Below are positions 54,474 to 63,697 of a DNA stretch of 64,000 bases, piece by piece. The stretch comes from Legionella bononiensis (GTDB taxonomy: Bacteria > Pseudomonadota > Gammaproteobacteria > Legionellales > Legionellaceae): NCBI RefSeq assembly GCF_016786215.1, contig NZ_JADOBG010000015.1:95289-159288 (forward strand), written 5' to 3'. The stretch's first letter is position 1, and each line of letters opens with the position of its first letter. A program made the translations under genes and the position numbers. A model generated the notes under the pieces. It was given only the letters and a program-made list of their open reading frames with translations. It had not been told where the DNA came from and did not search any database.

Positions 54474-54983
54474 CTATTGTTGAAGTTGTATCGTACTTTG
54501 TATGAGTACGGAAGAGGTTCCGTTTGATCCAACCGAACGTGCAGTAATTCGATAAACATGGGTAGGCGATTTCATGTTTTGTCCGGGTTGGATGACGGAA
54601 GGAAGTTGTTCAATGATATAACTGGATTGAGTACCTGAACCACCTTGGAAGCTATTTATTACGGCGGAGCTGCTTGACCAGTTTACGGTTTTCCAAATCG
54701 GTGTTGTGCTTGAGTCAAATAAATAAAGTCCATTGGTATTATTAAGAAAATTTTGAGTGGTGTAGGTCGCGTTGAGAATCTTGTTCACTGCTTCATTCAG
54801 AGCCCCTTCAGTTTTTTCAAAACTGATTTCTGAATCAGTGGCATTGGTTGCTACACGGGTTTGTGTTGTATTATGTGATGATTGGGTCAAACCCATCATA
54901 GTGAGCATGCTCATTAACACAAGAGTAGTAATCAGGATGTAACCTTTTTGTTTTAATTGAGTTAGTGAGGATAGAGTATTCAT
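54474..54983 (-). CDS. pilX: PilX-like minor pilin
   Basis: The 169-residue protein has a short basic leader and a prepilin-type helix (KG/YILITTLVLMSMLTMMGLTQ). It is less canonical than FTLIEL but usual for PilX (GspK-like). It overlaps pilW by 4 bp and precedes pilY1 by 9 bp. It forms part of the priming complex with PilV, PilW and FimT/FimU. Confidence 0.88.
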   Translation of the reverse strand: MNTLSSLTQLKQKGYILITTLVLMSMLTMMGLTQSSHNTTQTRVATNATDSEISFEKTEGALNEAVNKILNATYTTQNFLNNTNGLYLFDSSTTPIWKTVNWSSSSAVINSFQGGSGTQSSYIIEQLPSVIQPGQNMKSPTHVYRITARSVGSNGTSSVLIQSTIQLQQ

Positions 54984-56047
54984 AATATGGCATTCCTCAA
55001 ATTAATCGTCATTTCAAATACATGACGAAGACGATTGTCAGCGGGTACTGTTACTACTGTGTCCAGGACCGTATATTGGTTGGTAGTCAAAGTACCTGAT
55101 CCGATTTTTCCTTCTATTAAAAAACCCAATCGTACAGAATAAACTTGAGTCCAGTCTGTTACCGCATTCGCCGTGACGTATCGGTTTACCACGCCATTCG
55201 ATCCAATTCCGTATTGTACTTTCATTATGTTGATGCCTGGCACAAGAGGTTCAATGGTCCAGCTGTTTCCAATTAATCGAGCACGCATCAAGGCACTTTG
55301 TCCTCCCTGTCCCTGCCCGACAAAAAAAGCGGTTTGTTGCATTTGGACGAATTGCGCGCCAGGTTGAAAATTTACTGGAAAGCTGCTTGATATATTTGCC
55401 AGAACACCAGTACCGGCATCATGAGTAATTGTTGTTCCTGCAACACCTGTAATTTTAAATAGTACTGATTTAATACAATCAGAGACAGCCCCGAATTGTC
55501 CGCTGGATAGAGTGGTACCACTGACACTTTGTAGCGTCAGAGAACTGCTTCCTGAATCTATGGTTGTTACTCCTAAAGGGACTGTATTGGGCGCTGAACC
55601 GAGGATAATCAGAACATCATTACCTTGTTGAACATTTCCTACCAGAGATGCATCCAATGCTGGACTCCAGTTGTTGGCATTACTGCTGTTGGCAGGGTTT
55701 GCCTGGGTAATGGTAAAACTTGTGGTACTGCCATTATAGCCTGTCAGCATCGCAGGGCTGTTATTGATTGAGCCTAATGGAGAAGGACCTCCGGCGTTTA
55801 AATTCGAGACAGCCGATGTCACGTTACCACAACCTGTAAAACCGGCTGATCGAATGACAGGGGCAATTAAATTGGTAATGGCATTTTCTGAACTTTGAAC
55901 CAGATCCTGAGAGTTCGATGCTTTATAAAGTTGGCTTTGTGCCAGATAAATTTCCAGTACCGCATAACTCAACAAGAGCCCAACAACGCTTGCTACCATT
56001 AGCTCAATTAATGAAAAACCATTTTGATGTGTTGAGTAAGTTTTCAT
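54980..56047 (-). CDS. pilW: PilW-like minor pilin
   Basis: The 355-residue prepilin has the site NG/FSLIELMVASVVGLLLSYAV, typical of PilW, and a large C-terminal domain with Gly/Ser/Thr-rich strands. It overlaps pilV and pilX by 4 bp each, so the order pilV-pilW-pilX is tightly coupled. Confidence 0.9.
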   Translation of the reverse strand: MKTYSTHQNGFSLIELMVASVVGLLLSYAVLEIYLAQSQLYKASNSQDLVQSSENAITNLIAPVIRSAGFTGCGNVTSAVSNLNAGGPSPLGSINNSPAMLTGYNGSTTSFTITQANPANSSNANNWSPALDASLVGNVQQGNDVLIILGSAPNTVPLGVTTIDSGSSSLTLQSVSGTTLSSGQFGAVSDCIKSVLFKITGVAGTTITHDAGTGVLANISSSFPVNFQPGAQFVQMQQTAFFVGQGQGGQSALMRARLIGNSWTIEPLVPGINIMKVQYGIGSNGVVNRYVTANAVTDWTQVYSVRLGFLIEGKIGSGTLTTNQYTVLDTVVTVPADNRLRHVFEMTINLRNAIL

Positions 56048-56583
56048 ATTTGGCTCTGTATGCTTAATTGCACAAAATTAGGATTAGCAGCTGCGGCACT
56101 GCTTGCGCCTAACTGATTTTGTGCCTGGCTATCATCCCATTGCACCGTTACTGTAATCACTGTATTTCCTGCAACACCAGAAAGTGCCGAAGTGATTGAA
56201 CCGCTACCATTGGGTAATTTGGAAACGTCCTTCGTTAACCAATACCATGTATCATAAGTGGCCATTTGTGTTGGTGTACACGTTGCAGAATTACACATCA
56301 CCGAAGGAGTAGAAACTGATGTTGGGAAACCATTAGTTCCAATATTACTTATATTATAATTTCCATTGATTGCTGCTTGAGAATTAGCACGAATTCTATC
56401 AAAAATGTCGTATACAGATTGAACTGCCTGGAGTTTTGCATAGCTTGAGTTATTGGCTTTATTGGATAGCATTAACATACTGGCTATTCCAAGTAATCCA
56501 ATTGCAAATATGACAACAGAAACCAGGACTTCCAATAAGGTCATCCCTTTTTGTCGTGAATTTGTCCTCAATCCAGCATACAT
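56044..56583 (-). CDS. pilV: PilV-like minor pilin
   Basis: The 179-residue prepilin has the site KG/MTLLEVLVSVVIFAIGLLGI, the classical PilV signature. The C-terminal domain has a Cys pair (VMCNSATC). It overlaps pilW by 4 bp and follows fimT by 13 bp. Confidence 0.92.
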   Translation of the reverse strand: MYAGLRTNSRQKGMTLLEVLVSVVIFAIGLLGIASMLMLSNKANNSSYAKLQAVQSVYDIFDRIRANSQAAINGNYNISNIGTNGFPTSVSTPSVMCNSATCTPTQMATYDTWYWLTKDVSKLPNGSGSITSALSGVAGNTVITVTVQWDDSQAQNQLGASSAAAANPNFVQLSIQSQI

Positions 56584-56596
56584 AATGAAATCTCCA

Positions 56597-57271
56597 TCAA
56601 GGACAGGTTAGGGAACCGTTATTCCAGACTGCTTGTCCCGGTGTTGTTCCGGTTTGTACGTAGCCTGTTGCAAGAACTTCAACAGAACGGGCAAAAGTTC
56701 CGCCTCTGTTGTCACATAAAGTGAAATTACTCTGTGTAGTTGATAGTCCATATCGGTCAAAAACCACTTCTGTGGTATTAGCCGATAAGGTTGGATCTGT
56801 ATTAGAACTCTGTTGACTTTTAAGAAGGGCAGCTGTTCCCGAAGTAGGTTGTGTAACGATAATCCATCCTGCACTCCAATCTGCGCCACAGGTAGTCGAA
56901 CCAGGACTACCCAGGGGACACACTTTTATGGTCATTGCCTGATTTAATGCGGTACTGCGTGCATAATTGAGCGCATTGACCAATGAGTCGGTATTTGATG
57001 CGAGACGATTGTTTAACACCATAGTTCTGAATGCCGGTATTGCCACCATTAAAAGGATGGACAGTACCAAGAGGGTCACTAAAAGTTCAATCAGGGTAAA
57101 TGCTGCAAGACAGGATCTGCTTCTGGTTTGCTTAAATGGTGTCCTGAATTTTTTTTTAAATGGCTGCAATTCATTTTGAATGGACAAAGGAATAACGCAA
57201 ACGCGAAATAATACAACATTATTTGCATTTTTTATTGCCATAGTATGTGAACCAACTAACATCCTGTCCAA
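56597..57271 (-). CDS. fimT: FimT/GspH-like minor pilin with a long atypical leader
   Basis: The 224-residue protein has the pseudopilin helix AAFTLIELLVTLLVLSILLM, a GspH-type C-terminal domain and paired cysteines (KVCPLGSPGSTTC). The residue before the cut is Ala, not Gly, and the leader is about 56 residues if translation starts at the TTG 57271, which has AAAGGA upstream. Shorter starts at ATG 57262 or 57241 lack a site. First gene of the operon. FimT has been tied to DNA binding in transformation. Confidence 0.82.
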   Translation of the reverse strand: MDRMLVGSHTMAIKNANNVVLFRVCVIPLSIQNELQPFKKKFRTPFKQTRSRSCLAAFTLIELLVTLLVLSILLMVAIPAFRTMVLNNRLASNTDSLVNALNYARSTALNQAMTIKVCPLGSPGSTTCGADWSAGWIIVTQPTSGTAALLKSQQSSNTDPTLSANTTEVVFDRYGLSTTQSNFTLCDNRGGTFARSVEVLATGYVQTGTTPGQAVWNNGSLTCP

Positions 57272-57377
57272 AGTATGTTCCTTTTTTTACCATGAAATTA
57301 CTGCTCTATTAATTATAGTCTATTTATTGATCTATTATTGTGACGGAGATCACTAGAACATTGCTATTAAGTTGATA

Positions 57378-57460
57378 CGTCATCCCGAGTAAAGCGAGGG
57401 ATCCTCCCTTTATGGCATTGTGCTAAATCAAGGAGATCCCTCGCTTTGCTCGGGATGACG
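57378..57460. repeat. Inverted repeat of the GGGATGACG/GAGGGATC family
   Basis: Left CGTCATCCCGAGTAAAGCGA, then GGGATCCTCC (57378-57407), pairs with right GGAGATCCCTCGC, then TTTGCTCGGGATGACG (57432-57460) with few mismatches around a 24-bp loop. The same family appears at 63698-64000 and, more decayed, at 62021-62107. Confidence 0.8.
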
Positions 57461-57566
57461 GAGTTGCGACAGGGGATGACTGGATTGTGGAAAGGTGGAT
57501 GGATGTACTGTCATTAAATTGAGGACTCTGCTTCGAGCCGTTCGGGCTGAGGAGAGGCTATATCCT

Positions 57567-57600
57567 CGTCTCGAAGCCTGGGAAACTGGGCTTCGAGACG
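57567..57600. repeat. Perfect 12-bp hairpin
   Basis: CGTCTCGAAGCC and GGCTTCGAGACG flank a 10-nt loop. The same word CTTCGAG also appears at about 57530. No gene is visible in the 57272-57682 gap. Confidence 0.7.
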
Positions 57601-57682
57601 TGAACGAATTAAGAGTACTTTGGAACAAGGTGTAATTTAATGACAGTGCGTCCTGCACTGTGTCTTAAAAGCAGGTTATAAA

Positions 57683-58936
57683 TTATTTCCCAGATCGTTT
57701 AGCGAAAGGTTTCCGCTCTGTATTTTTAGACGATTGAGGAGATTTCTTTTTAAAAGGAACATTTCTTTTGGGTTGAACAGGCGCAGACGTAGTGGGCAGG
57801 TTATGCGTGGGTTCAAAATCATCTATTTCAATTCGTTCCAGTTTGCGTTTGATTAATTTTTCAATCGCGTTCAATTGACCGATTTCATCCGCGCTAACCA
57901 GTGAGACGGCCAGTCCTGATGCACCTGCTCGCCCAGTTCTGCCAATCCGGTGAACATAATCTTCCGCAACTTGAGGGAGATCAAAGTTAACAACACAAGG
58001 CAATTGATCAATATCAATACCACGAGCAGCAATGTCTGTAGCTACCAGGATATGCAGTTCTCCTGATTTGAAGTCTGCTAAAGCTTTTGTACGTTGCGAT
58101 TGTGATTTATTGCCGTGTATGGCTGCGGCGTAGATATTATCATCGGCCAGTTGCTTAACCAGTTTATTCGCTCCGTGTTTGGTACGTGCGAATACCAGGG
58201 TTTGTCCCCATTTATTGGTATGAATAAGATGGCTGAGTAACGCTGATTTACGGCCTTTATCTACAGGATGGATTCTTTGTTTAATCGCGACAACAGTTGT
58301 ATTGCGTGGAGCAACATCAATTTCAACAGGTTGATTCAGTATTCCCTTAACCAAGGTGCGTATTTCTTCAGAAAACGTTGCTGAAAACATCAGGTTTTGT
58401 CTGTTTCTTGGGAGCAGCTTAATAATTCGTTTGATGTCATGAATGAAGCCCATGTCCAACATGCGATCTGCTTCATCCAATACCAGAGTGTCTACTTCAT
58501 CTAATTGAATTGCTCTTTGCTGATGCAAATCCAGCAATCGTCCAGGGGTTGCGACCAGAAGTTCAACTCCAGAGCGTAATTTCATCATTTGGGGGTTTAT
58601 TTTTACTCCTCCAAAAACTACTGCGGAACGAAGCGTCAGATGGCGTCCGTATTGGACGATGCTTTCATGTACTTGTGCTGCCAGTTCTCGAGTTGGAGTT
58701 ACTATTAATACACGGGTACGATTATTTTTAGCGCGTGGTTTATCACTCAGTTTTTGTAGAATGGGCAAAACAAAGCTGGCGGTTTTGCCAGTCCCTGTTT
58801 GTGCTGAAGCCAGGACATCACTTCCACGCAATACCGCAGGGATGGCTTGAGCCTGAATAGGTGAAGGTTGGGTATAGCCGGATTCTTCTACGGCTTTGAG
58901 TATTGGTTCTATTAAACCCAATGATGAAAAACTCAT
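57683..58936 (-). CDS. rhlE: RhlE-like DEAD-box RNA helicase
   Basis: The 417-residue protein has a complete motif set: Q motif ([20 protein letters not shown] and [10 protein letters not shown]), [41 protein letters not shown] and [10 protein letters not shown]. The C-terminal tail is Lys/Pro-rich, as in RhlE. It acts in RNA remodelling (ribosome assembly, mRNA decay, cold growth). Confidence 0.93.
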   Translation of the reverse strand: MSFSSLGLIEPILKAVEESGYTQPSPIQAQAIPAVLRGSDVLASAQTGTGKTASFVLPILQKLSDKPRAKNNRTRVLIVTPTRELAAQVHESIVQYGRHLTLRSAVVFGGVKINPQMMKLRSGVELLVATPGRLLDLHQQRAIQLDEVDTLVLDEADRMLDMGFIHDIKRIIKLLPRNRQNLMFSATFSEEIRTLVKGILNQPVEIDVAPRNTTVVAIKQRIHPVDKGRKSALLSHLIHTNKWGQTLVFARTKHGANKLVKQLADDNIYAAAIHGNKSQSQRTKALADFKSGELHILVATDIAARGIDIDQLPCVVNFDLPQVAEDYVHRIGRTGRAGASGLAVSLVSADEIGQLNAIEKLIKRKLERIEIDDFEPTHNLPTTSAPVQPKRNVPFKKKSPQSSKNTERKPFAKRSGK

Positions 58937-59164
58937 GTTGTTTCCTTAAATGTGCAGGGTATTTGGGGCTATTGTTCTAGATGCCCAGATTCTTTGACTA
59001 TTTTTGGTGCAATTGTATCATGATTTTTGCTTGATAAGTTGGATTAGGGGAAATTAATTAATAGTTAGAGAACCTCGCATTTTAAAAATTAACACTGATT
59101 AAACTTTATCGACACTAATTAAGAGCTCTCATTTCACACAAAATGAGGAGACGATTAGGAACAC

Positions 59165-60043
59165 TCAATCCCAGTCGACAAAAGATTCAATCTCTGTATC
59201 TGGAACAGCAGGGGTATTCACTTTATTTTTGGCAAATAATCTGGGTTTAAAGTTGATTTTAGAACAGTGTGCTGATTCCTTAAATGTCTTAAGGGCATCT
59301 TCCAGATTGACGAAGGTATATCCCTTTTCTTTATATAAATTAATAATATCGGGCAAAACATAGGCATTCAGTAAATTGGCATGAATTAACAGAATTTGCG
59401 CTTGATCCGGATTATGATGATATTCAGTATGTTCTTCCGCTTTTACAGTTTGCTGCCAGATAAAATCAAGGTAAAAAGGCTTCATTTCACTTAGATAATC
59501 GCGTCTATTCAATTCGGGTACAGATAATAAACGTTGATTAAAGACAAAATCTTTACTGTCTATGGTGATGGGTGCAACCTGATAGTGCTTTTTGGCAAGG
59601 TAACAGAGTACTTTATTTTTTTTGCTACCTGAACTCATCGCCAGATAAGGATATCTGAAATATTTAGGCTCAGTCAGAACGGGAGCCAGAATCTTGTCTG
59701 CTTCCTTAATTTCTTTAATGTATTCTTTGGTTTTAAGTACATTCAAATTGGCATGAGAATAGGTATGATTGCCCAGGCCAAAACCTGAATCACGAAATTT
59801 TTGCAAGACTTCCCAATTATCATTGCGAACTTCTTTAGCGATGATAAAACCGGTAGCAGGAATCTGTTGTACTTTCATTGTATTCATCATCATATTTAAA
59901 TGAAAATTTCTGTATTCGCCTACAAAGGGTAGATCATCAATTGTAATGGCGATCTCTTTTTTGTGAGCAAAAGACATTGACGATGCAATGGTTAAAAGCA
60001 TGAAGCAAAGTAATATGGAATTGATAATTGATTTGATTTTCAT
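59165..60043 (-). CDS. NodB-type polysaccharide deacetylase
   Basis: The 292-residue protein has a signal peptide (cleavage near MSFA, residue 26). Deacetylase motifs are seen: motif 1 AITIDDLPFVG with Asp-Asp, motif 2 GNHTYSHANL (HxxxxH-type metal ligands), and motif 3 FRYPYLAMSS. A late HANLLNAYVLPD gives the final His. It removes acetyl groups from peptidoglycan or surface glycans in the periplasm; the exact substrate is not evident. Confidence 0.88.
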   Translation of the reverse strand: MKIKSIINSILLCFMLLTIASSMSFAHKKEIAITIDDLPFVGEYRNFHLNMMMNTMKVQQIPATGFIIAKEVRNDNWEVLQKFRDSGFGLGNHTYSHANLNVLKTKEYIKEIKEADKILAPVLTEPKYFRYPYLAMSSGSKKNKVLCYLAKKHYQVAPITIDSKDFVFNQRLLSVPELNRRDYLSEMKPFYLDFIWQQTVKAEEHTEYHHNPDQAQILLIHANLLNAYVLPDIINLYKEKGYTFVNLEDALKTFKESAHCSKINFKPRLFAKNKVNTPAVPDTEIESFVDWD

Positions 60044-60243
60044 TAGAAATTAGCTGTCTTTATGGTAGTTGGGTTAATTTATTACGGTTATTGTAACAAA
60101 ATTTAAGCTAAATGGCTTATTCCAAGTGATAATATAGAAAAATAATCATTTAACATGATTAAGCAGCAATTAATGCTTGATTAATAACTGCTGCTTAATT
60201 AAAGAAATTTAATTTAGGAATCAGATGATTCTGTTAAATTAAA

Positions 60244-61587
60244 TTAGAGCGTTGGTTGAGTGATATCTGTTGAAGAGGAGGCAGTGTCCGCTTTTTGTTC
60301 TTCCAGATCTTCCTCTTCATCCTGTACTTTTGATGGCCTTTTCCACCAGCTATACAAACTGGAAGCATAGGAGGAGGAACTGGCTTCTTTAGGCTTGGAT
60401 GCTTCAATTTCTTTATTCAGTTCTACAACGCAATGATCAATTGCTTTATCACGGCAAGACCGAATGATTAATTGTGCCATTGAAAGAATTGGATTCAAGA
60501 GAAAGTTCTTGATGGTGGAAAATATGTGTTCAGGTTTAATAGATTCTTTGGATTCTACGCTCTGAACTGTCATATGGCGAATGTACTGATTGGCAGCAGT
60601 AACCAACACTTCAATATCTTCCACAGGGGTTTCTTTAGCTTTAAGAATAGTGGTCAATTCAGTATGAACTACAGAGCCATTTCTTAGTAGCGAAGGCTTA
60701 ATATCAACATGGCTTAATGGTTCATATCCATATTCCGTGGCAATATGTCCACGAACAAGGTACATCGCTCCAGCTAGGATCGCAGTTTTTTCCGTTTCTT
60801 TTATACCGGAAGCTTTGGGGCCTGACAGACTGATTGACAGAGAGTTCAGGAACTGGAGCTGAACCGCTCTGTTATCATCCAGTGAAGCGATATCCGCTGC
60901 ATTTTTATCTGCTGATTCTGTGATAATTAAGTTATGCAGTTCATCTTTTAAATTAGCAAAAGTTTTAAATGGAGCTACAATAGATTCTGGGACTTCTTTA
61001 CCCGGTTTATACCAAGCGCCATCAGATTTAGCTTTTTCTCCTACTACTAAACTGTTATTTATGTCGTTTTGTGCCAATAGTTCAAATTCGAAACAAATTT
61101 TTGCAAATTTGACTAATTTATCCATTGGTACGCTTTGAAGTATATGATCTTTTTTAAATCCCTTACGTGAATCATCATCAACATAAATCTGCTTCATAAA
61201 TTGGTTGAGCGACTTATAGAATTTTGCAGCTTGATCGGGACTTGGTTGATGTTCAACTGAAATTCCCATCGCAATATTTAAACGCTCTTTTACTTTGCCA
61301 CTTGACTCATATGCTGATTTGCTTCTATCGATATCTGCAATGATTACATTCATAGCGGCATAAAGTACGTCAACAGATCGCGTTGCCACTGCACGTTTTT
61401 CACCAGATTTTGCATTAGTAATCTGTGTTTTCAGTTCATGGATTATAGTGCTTAAAAATTGAAGTTCATCTCTTCTTCTGGAAGGTAGTGCTGCAATCGA
61501 GTCTTTTTTTTCTCGCTTAAGTACGAAGGCGACACAATCATTAAATTGTCTTTCTAACTCATCAAAATCCTTTAAAACTAACGTCAT
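60244..61587 (-). CDS. Legionella-type hypothetical protein with an acidic Ser/Glu tail, possible effector
   Basis: The 447-residue protein is mainly helical, soluble and without a signal peptide. ATG 61587 is taken because GGAG lies 6-7 bp upstream; the ATG at 61611 lacks one. The last 55 residues have poly-Ser, Trp-Trp and a Glu-rich block (KVQDEEEDLEEQKADT) before a small-residue end (SSSTDITQPTL). This resembles the E-block signals of Dot/Icm substrates. No catalytic motif or known domain was recognised. Confidence 0.6.
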   Translation of the reverse strand: MTLVLKDFDELERQFNDCVAFVLKREKKDSIAALPSRRRDELQFLSTIIHELKTQITNAKSGEKRAVATRSVDVLYAAMNVIIADIDRSKSAYESSGKVKERLNIAMGISVEHQPSPDQAAKFYKSLNQFMKQIYVDDDSRKGFKKDHILQSVPMDKLVKFAKICFEFELLAQNDINNSLVVGEKAKSDGAWYKPGKEVPESIVAPFKTFANLKDELHNLIITESADKNAADIASLDDNRAVQLQFLNSLSISLSGPKASGIKETEKTAILAGAMYLVRGHIATEYGYEPLSHVDIKPSLLRNGSVVHTELTTILKAKETPVEDIEVLVTAANQYIRHMTVQSVESKESIKPEHIFSTIKNFLLNPILSMAQLIIRSCRDKAIDHCVVELNKEIEASKPKEASSSSYASSLYSWWKRPSKVQDEEEDLEEQKADTASSSTDITQPTL

Positions 61588-62181
61588 GTTATTCTCCAAA
61601 ATTCCAAACAAGATAATGTAAGAACTACTTACAGGACTCAGTGTAAACTAAACTTTTCTTTACGTCATGTATTTTCATTATACAATTTGTAATCTCTAGA
61701 AAAATATTTAAAAATCATTATGTTATATCGGATCACTTATATATGACTCCTGTATCAATTCAAAATAATATTGAACAAAATTATTTAAGGAGTAATATAC
61801 TCAGCTTTTTAGTTTTAGATCGTAACATGATTTAAATGCGTACAACGCCTTGTGTTGCTAAGATTTGTGGTTTGAGTTAAAGCGTTTCTTAGGGCACATG
61901 AGATTAATTGATTTTTAAAGCCTTTCTATTCAGTAAGGATCTCTTTGAGCGCGTCTCTGATAGAACCTCGCTTTTAAAAATGCGCATGGATTAATCTTTA
62001 TTTGCACTATCTATAGGATTGTCATCCTTGCTCATGCGGGGAGGTATCCTAAACATTAGCACAATACCACATTGTTGCATGAATCCTCTCCTTCGCGAGG
62101 ATGATGCATAAAAAGTGAAGAGTGTTCAGGGCTTGTCCGCACCATCCTATGATCTATTGGATACCGTATTTGAGGTATAAT
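61588..62181. other. Gap with decayed repeats and no gene
   Basis: This 594-bp region is AT-rich. The stretch 61961-62010 resembles 59067-59118. The stretch 62021-62107 is a loose inverted repeat (catccttgct..aggatgatgc) of the same family as 57378-57460. The promoter of the ArnT-like gene must lie near its right end. Confidence 0.5.
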
Positions 62182-63663
62182 TTGAATATTAAGAGTGATG
62201 ATTTGTACAGACAGAAATTTTTTACTAACGCAATCTTTGTGCTGGTTTTTCTTCTGATATGTCGCATTATAGCCAGTTACTTTATTCCTCTCAATGATTC
62301 TACAGAAGCCCGTTATGGTGAAATAGCGCGAAAAATGCTTGAAACTGGGGATTGGGTGACCTTGCAGCATGATTATGGAGTCCCTTTCTGGGCTAAGCCT
62401 CCTTTATCTGTATGGCTTTCCGCCTTTTCTATGAAATTATTCGGTGTTAATGAATTCGCTGCGCGGTTGCCAGGATTATTGCTTTCCATCGGCGTATTAT
62501 GGCTCATATGGGATTTAGCGAAAAAACACAGTGGCTCAGTTGTCGCAACTGTATCTACTCTAGTGCTTGCTGGAACTTTATATTTTTTTCTGGACGCTGG
62601 CGTAGTAATGACCGACCCTTCTCTGGTCTTTTGTACGACCTTGGCAACCGTTTCTTTCTGGCATGCCGTGGTGAATCAAAACAAAATCTGGTCCTATGTG
62701 TTTTTTATCGCGCTAGGTCTAGGATTATTGGCAAAAGGTCCAATAGCGATTGTTCTGGTTGGAATTCCTGTTTTTTTCTGGGTTTTATTACGTAATGAAT
62801 GGGTGAATTTATGGAAGAGGCTTCCCTGGTTCAAAGGTACGCTAGTTCTTCTGGCTATAGCGCTTCCCTGGTATATTCTTGCTGAAATTCGTACCCCTGG
62901 GTTTTTGAATTATTTTATTATTGGTGAGCATTTAAATCGATTCTTAACTCCTGGATGGACCGGTGACAAATACGGTATGGCACATGATGAGCCCAAAGGT
63001 ATGATTTGGCTGTATGCGGTTGCTGGTGTATTTCCCTGGAGTATTCTTGGGGGCAAGTGGTTGTTAAAGCATGGTAAAACCCTGCCTGCGTTTTTTCGTG
63101 ATGACGATGGATGGATGAGCTATCTATTCATATGTATGATAGGGCCTCTTGTATTTTTTACCTTTGCCAGCAATATTATTTATCCTTATGTATTCCCCTC
63201 TTTACCTGCATTTGCGATATTTTTTACAGAGCTTTGGAATCGTTCGAATCATTCTTTGGATCATAGTAAATGGATTTTGCAATTATCATTAGTTTGTGGC
63301 TTGATTTTTTTGGTTGCGACATTGGTCTTTGAAGTAAAACCCGAGATTGTTGCTAAAACACAAAAACCTATAGTTACCGCCTGGTTGAAGCAACATCCTG
63401 CACCAGGAAGTAAACTGGTTTATTGGGACTTTTTTACTTGGTTTTCAGCACAATTTTATACTTCCGGGAACGTAATCGCCACAAGAGACATTAATAATTT
63501 ATGTAAATTGTTCTCCAATCATTTAGATAATTATCTGGTGATCAATGCGCTTAATGTAGGGCAGATACCTCCTGAGTTATTTTCCAAATTTACTCCTGTT
63601 GCAACAATTCATTATAAAGAGAACAAAGTATTTTTGATGCATTCTCCTATGCTCAGCTGTTAA
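62182..63663 (+). CDS. GT39/ArnT-like membrane glycosyltransferase
   Basis: A 493-residue protein with about 11-12 membrane segments and the first-loop signature DSTEARYGEIARKMLETGDW (Asp/Glu of the GT-C fold), followed by PFWAKPPLSVWLSAFSMKLF. The TTG at 62182 is preferred because GAGGT lies about 6 bp upstream; the upstream GTG/ATG codons lack a site. ArnT and its relatives move sugar from a polyprenyl lipid donor to lipid A or protein. Whether this one modifies lipid A, giving polymyxin resistance, cannot be told from sequence. Confidence 0.85.
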   Translation: MNIKSDDLYRQKFFTNAIFVLVFLLICRIIASYFIPLNDSTEARYGEIARKMLETGDWVTLQHDYGVPFWAKPPLSVWLSAFSMKLFGVNEFAARLPGLLLSIGVLWLIWDLAKKHSGSVVATVSTLVLAGTLYFFLDAGVVMTDPSLVFCTTLATVSFWHAVVNQNKIWSYVFFIALGLGLLAKGPIAIVLVGIPVFFWVLLRNEWVNLWKRLPWFKGTLVLLAIALPWYILAEIRTPGFLNYFIIGEHLNRFLTPGWTGDKYGMAHDEPKGMIWLYAVAGVFPWSILGGKWLLKHGKTLPAFFRDDDGWMSYLFICMIGPLVFFTFASNIIYPYVFPSLPAFAIFFTELWNRSNHSLDHSKWILQLSLVCGLIFLVATLVFEVKPEIVAKTQKPIVTAWLKQHPAPGSKLVYWDFFTWFSAQFYTSGNVIATRDINNLCKLFSNHLDNYLVINALNVGQIPPELFSKFTPVATIHYKENKVFLMHSPMLSC

Positions 63664-63697
63664 TTCGGATTTTTCTAAATAATTCCGATAATTTCCT

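Noticed and set aside
57428..57658. 76-codon minus-strand frame between rhlE and fimT
   Set aside because: It consists of the inverted repeat and hairpin sequences; low-complexity Ser/Arg product with no start signal.
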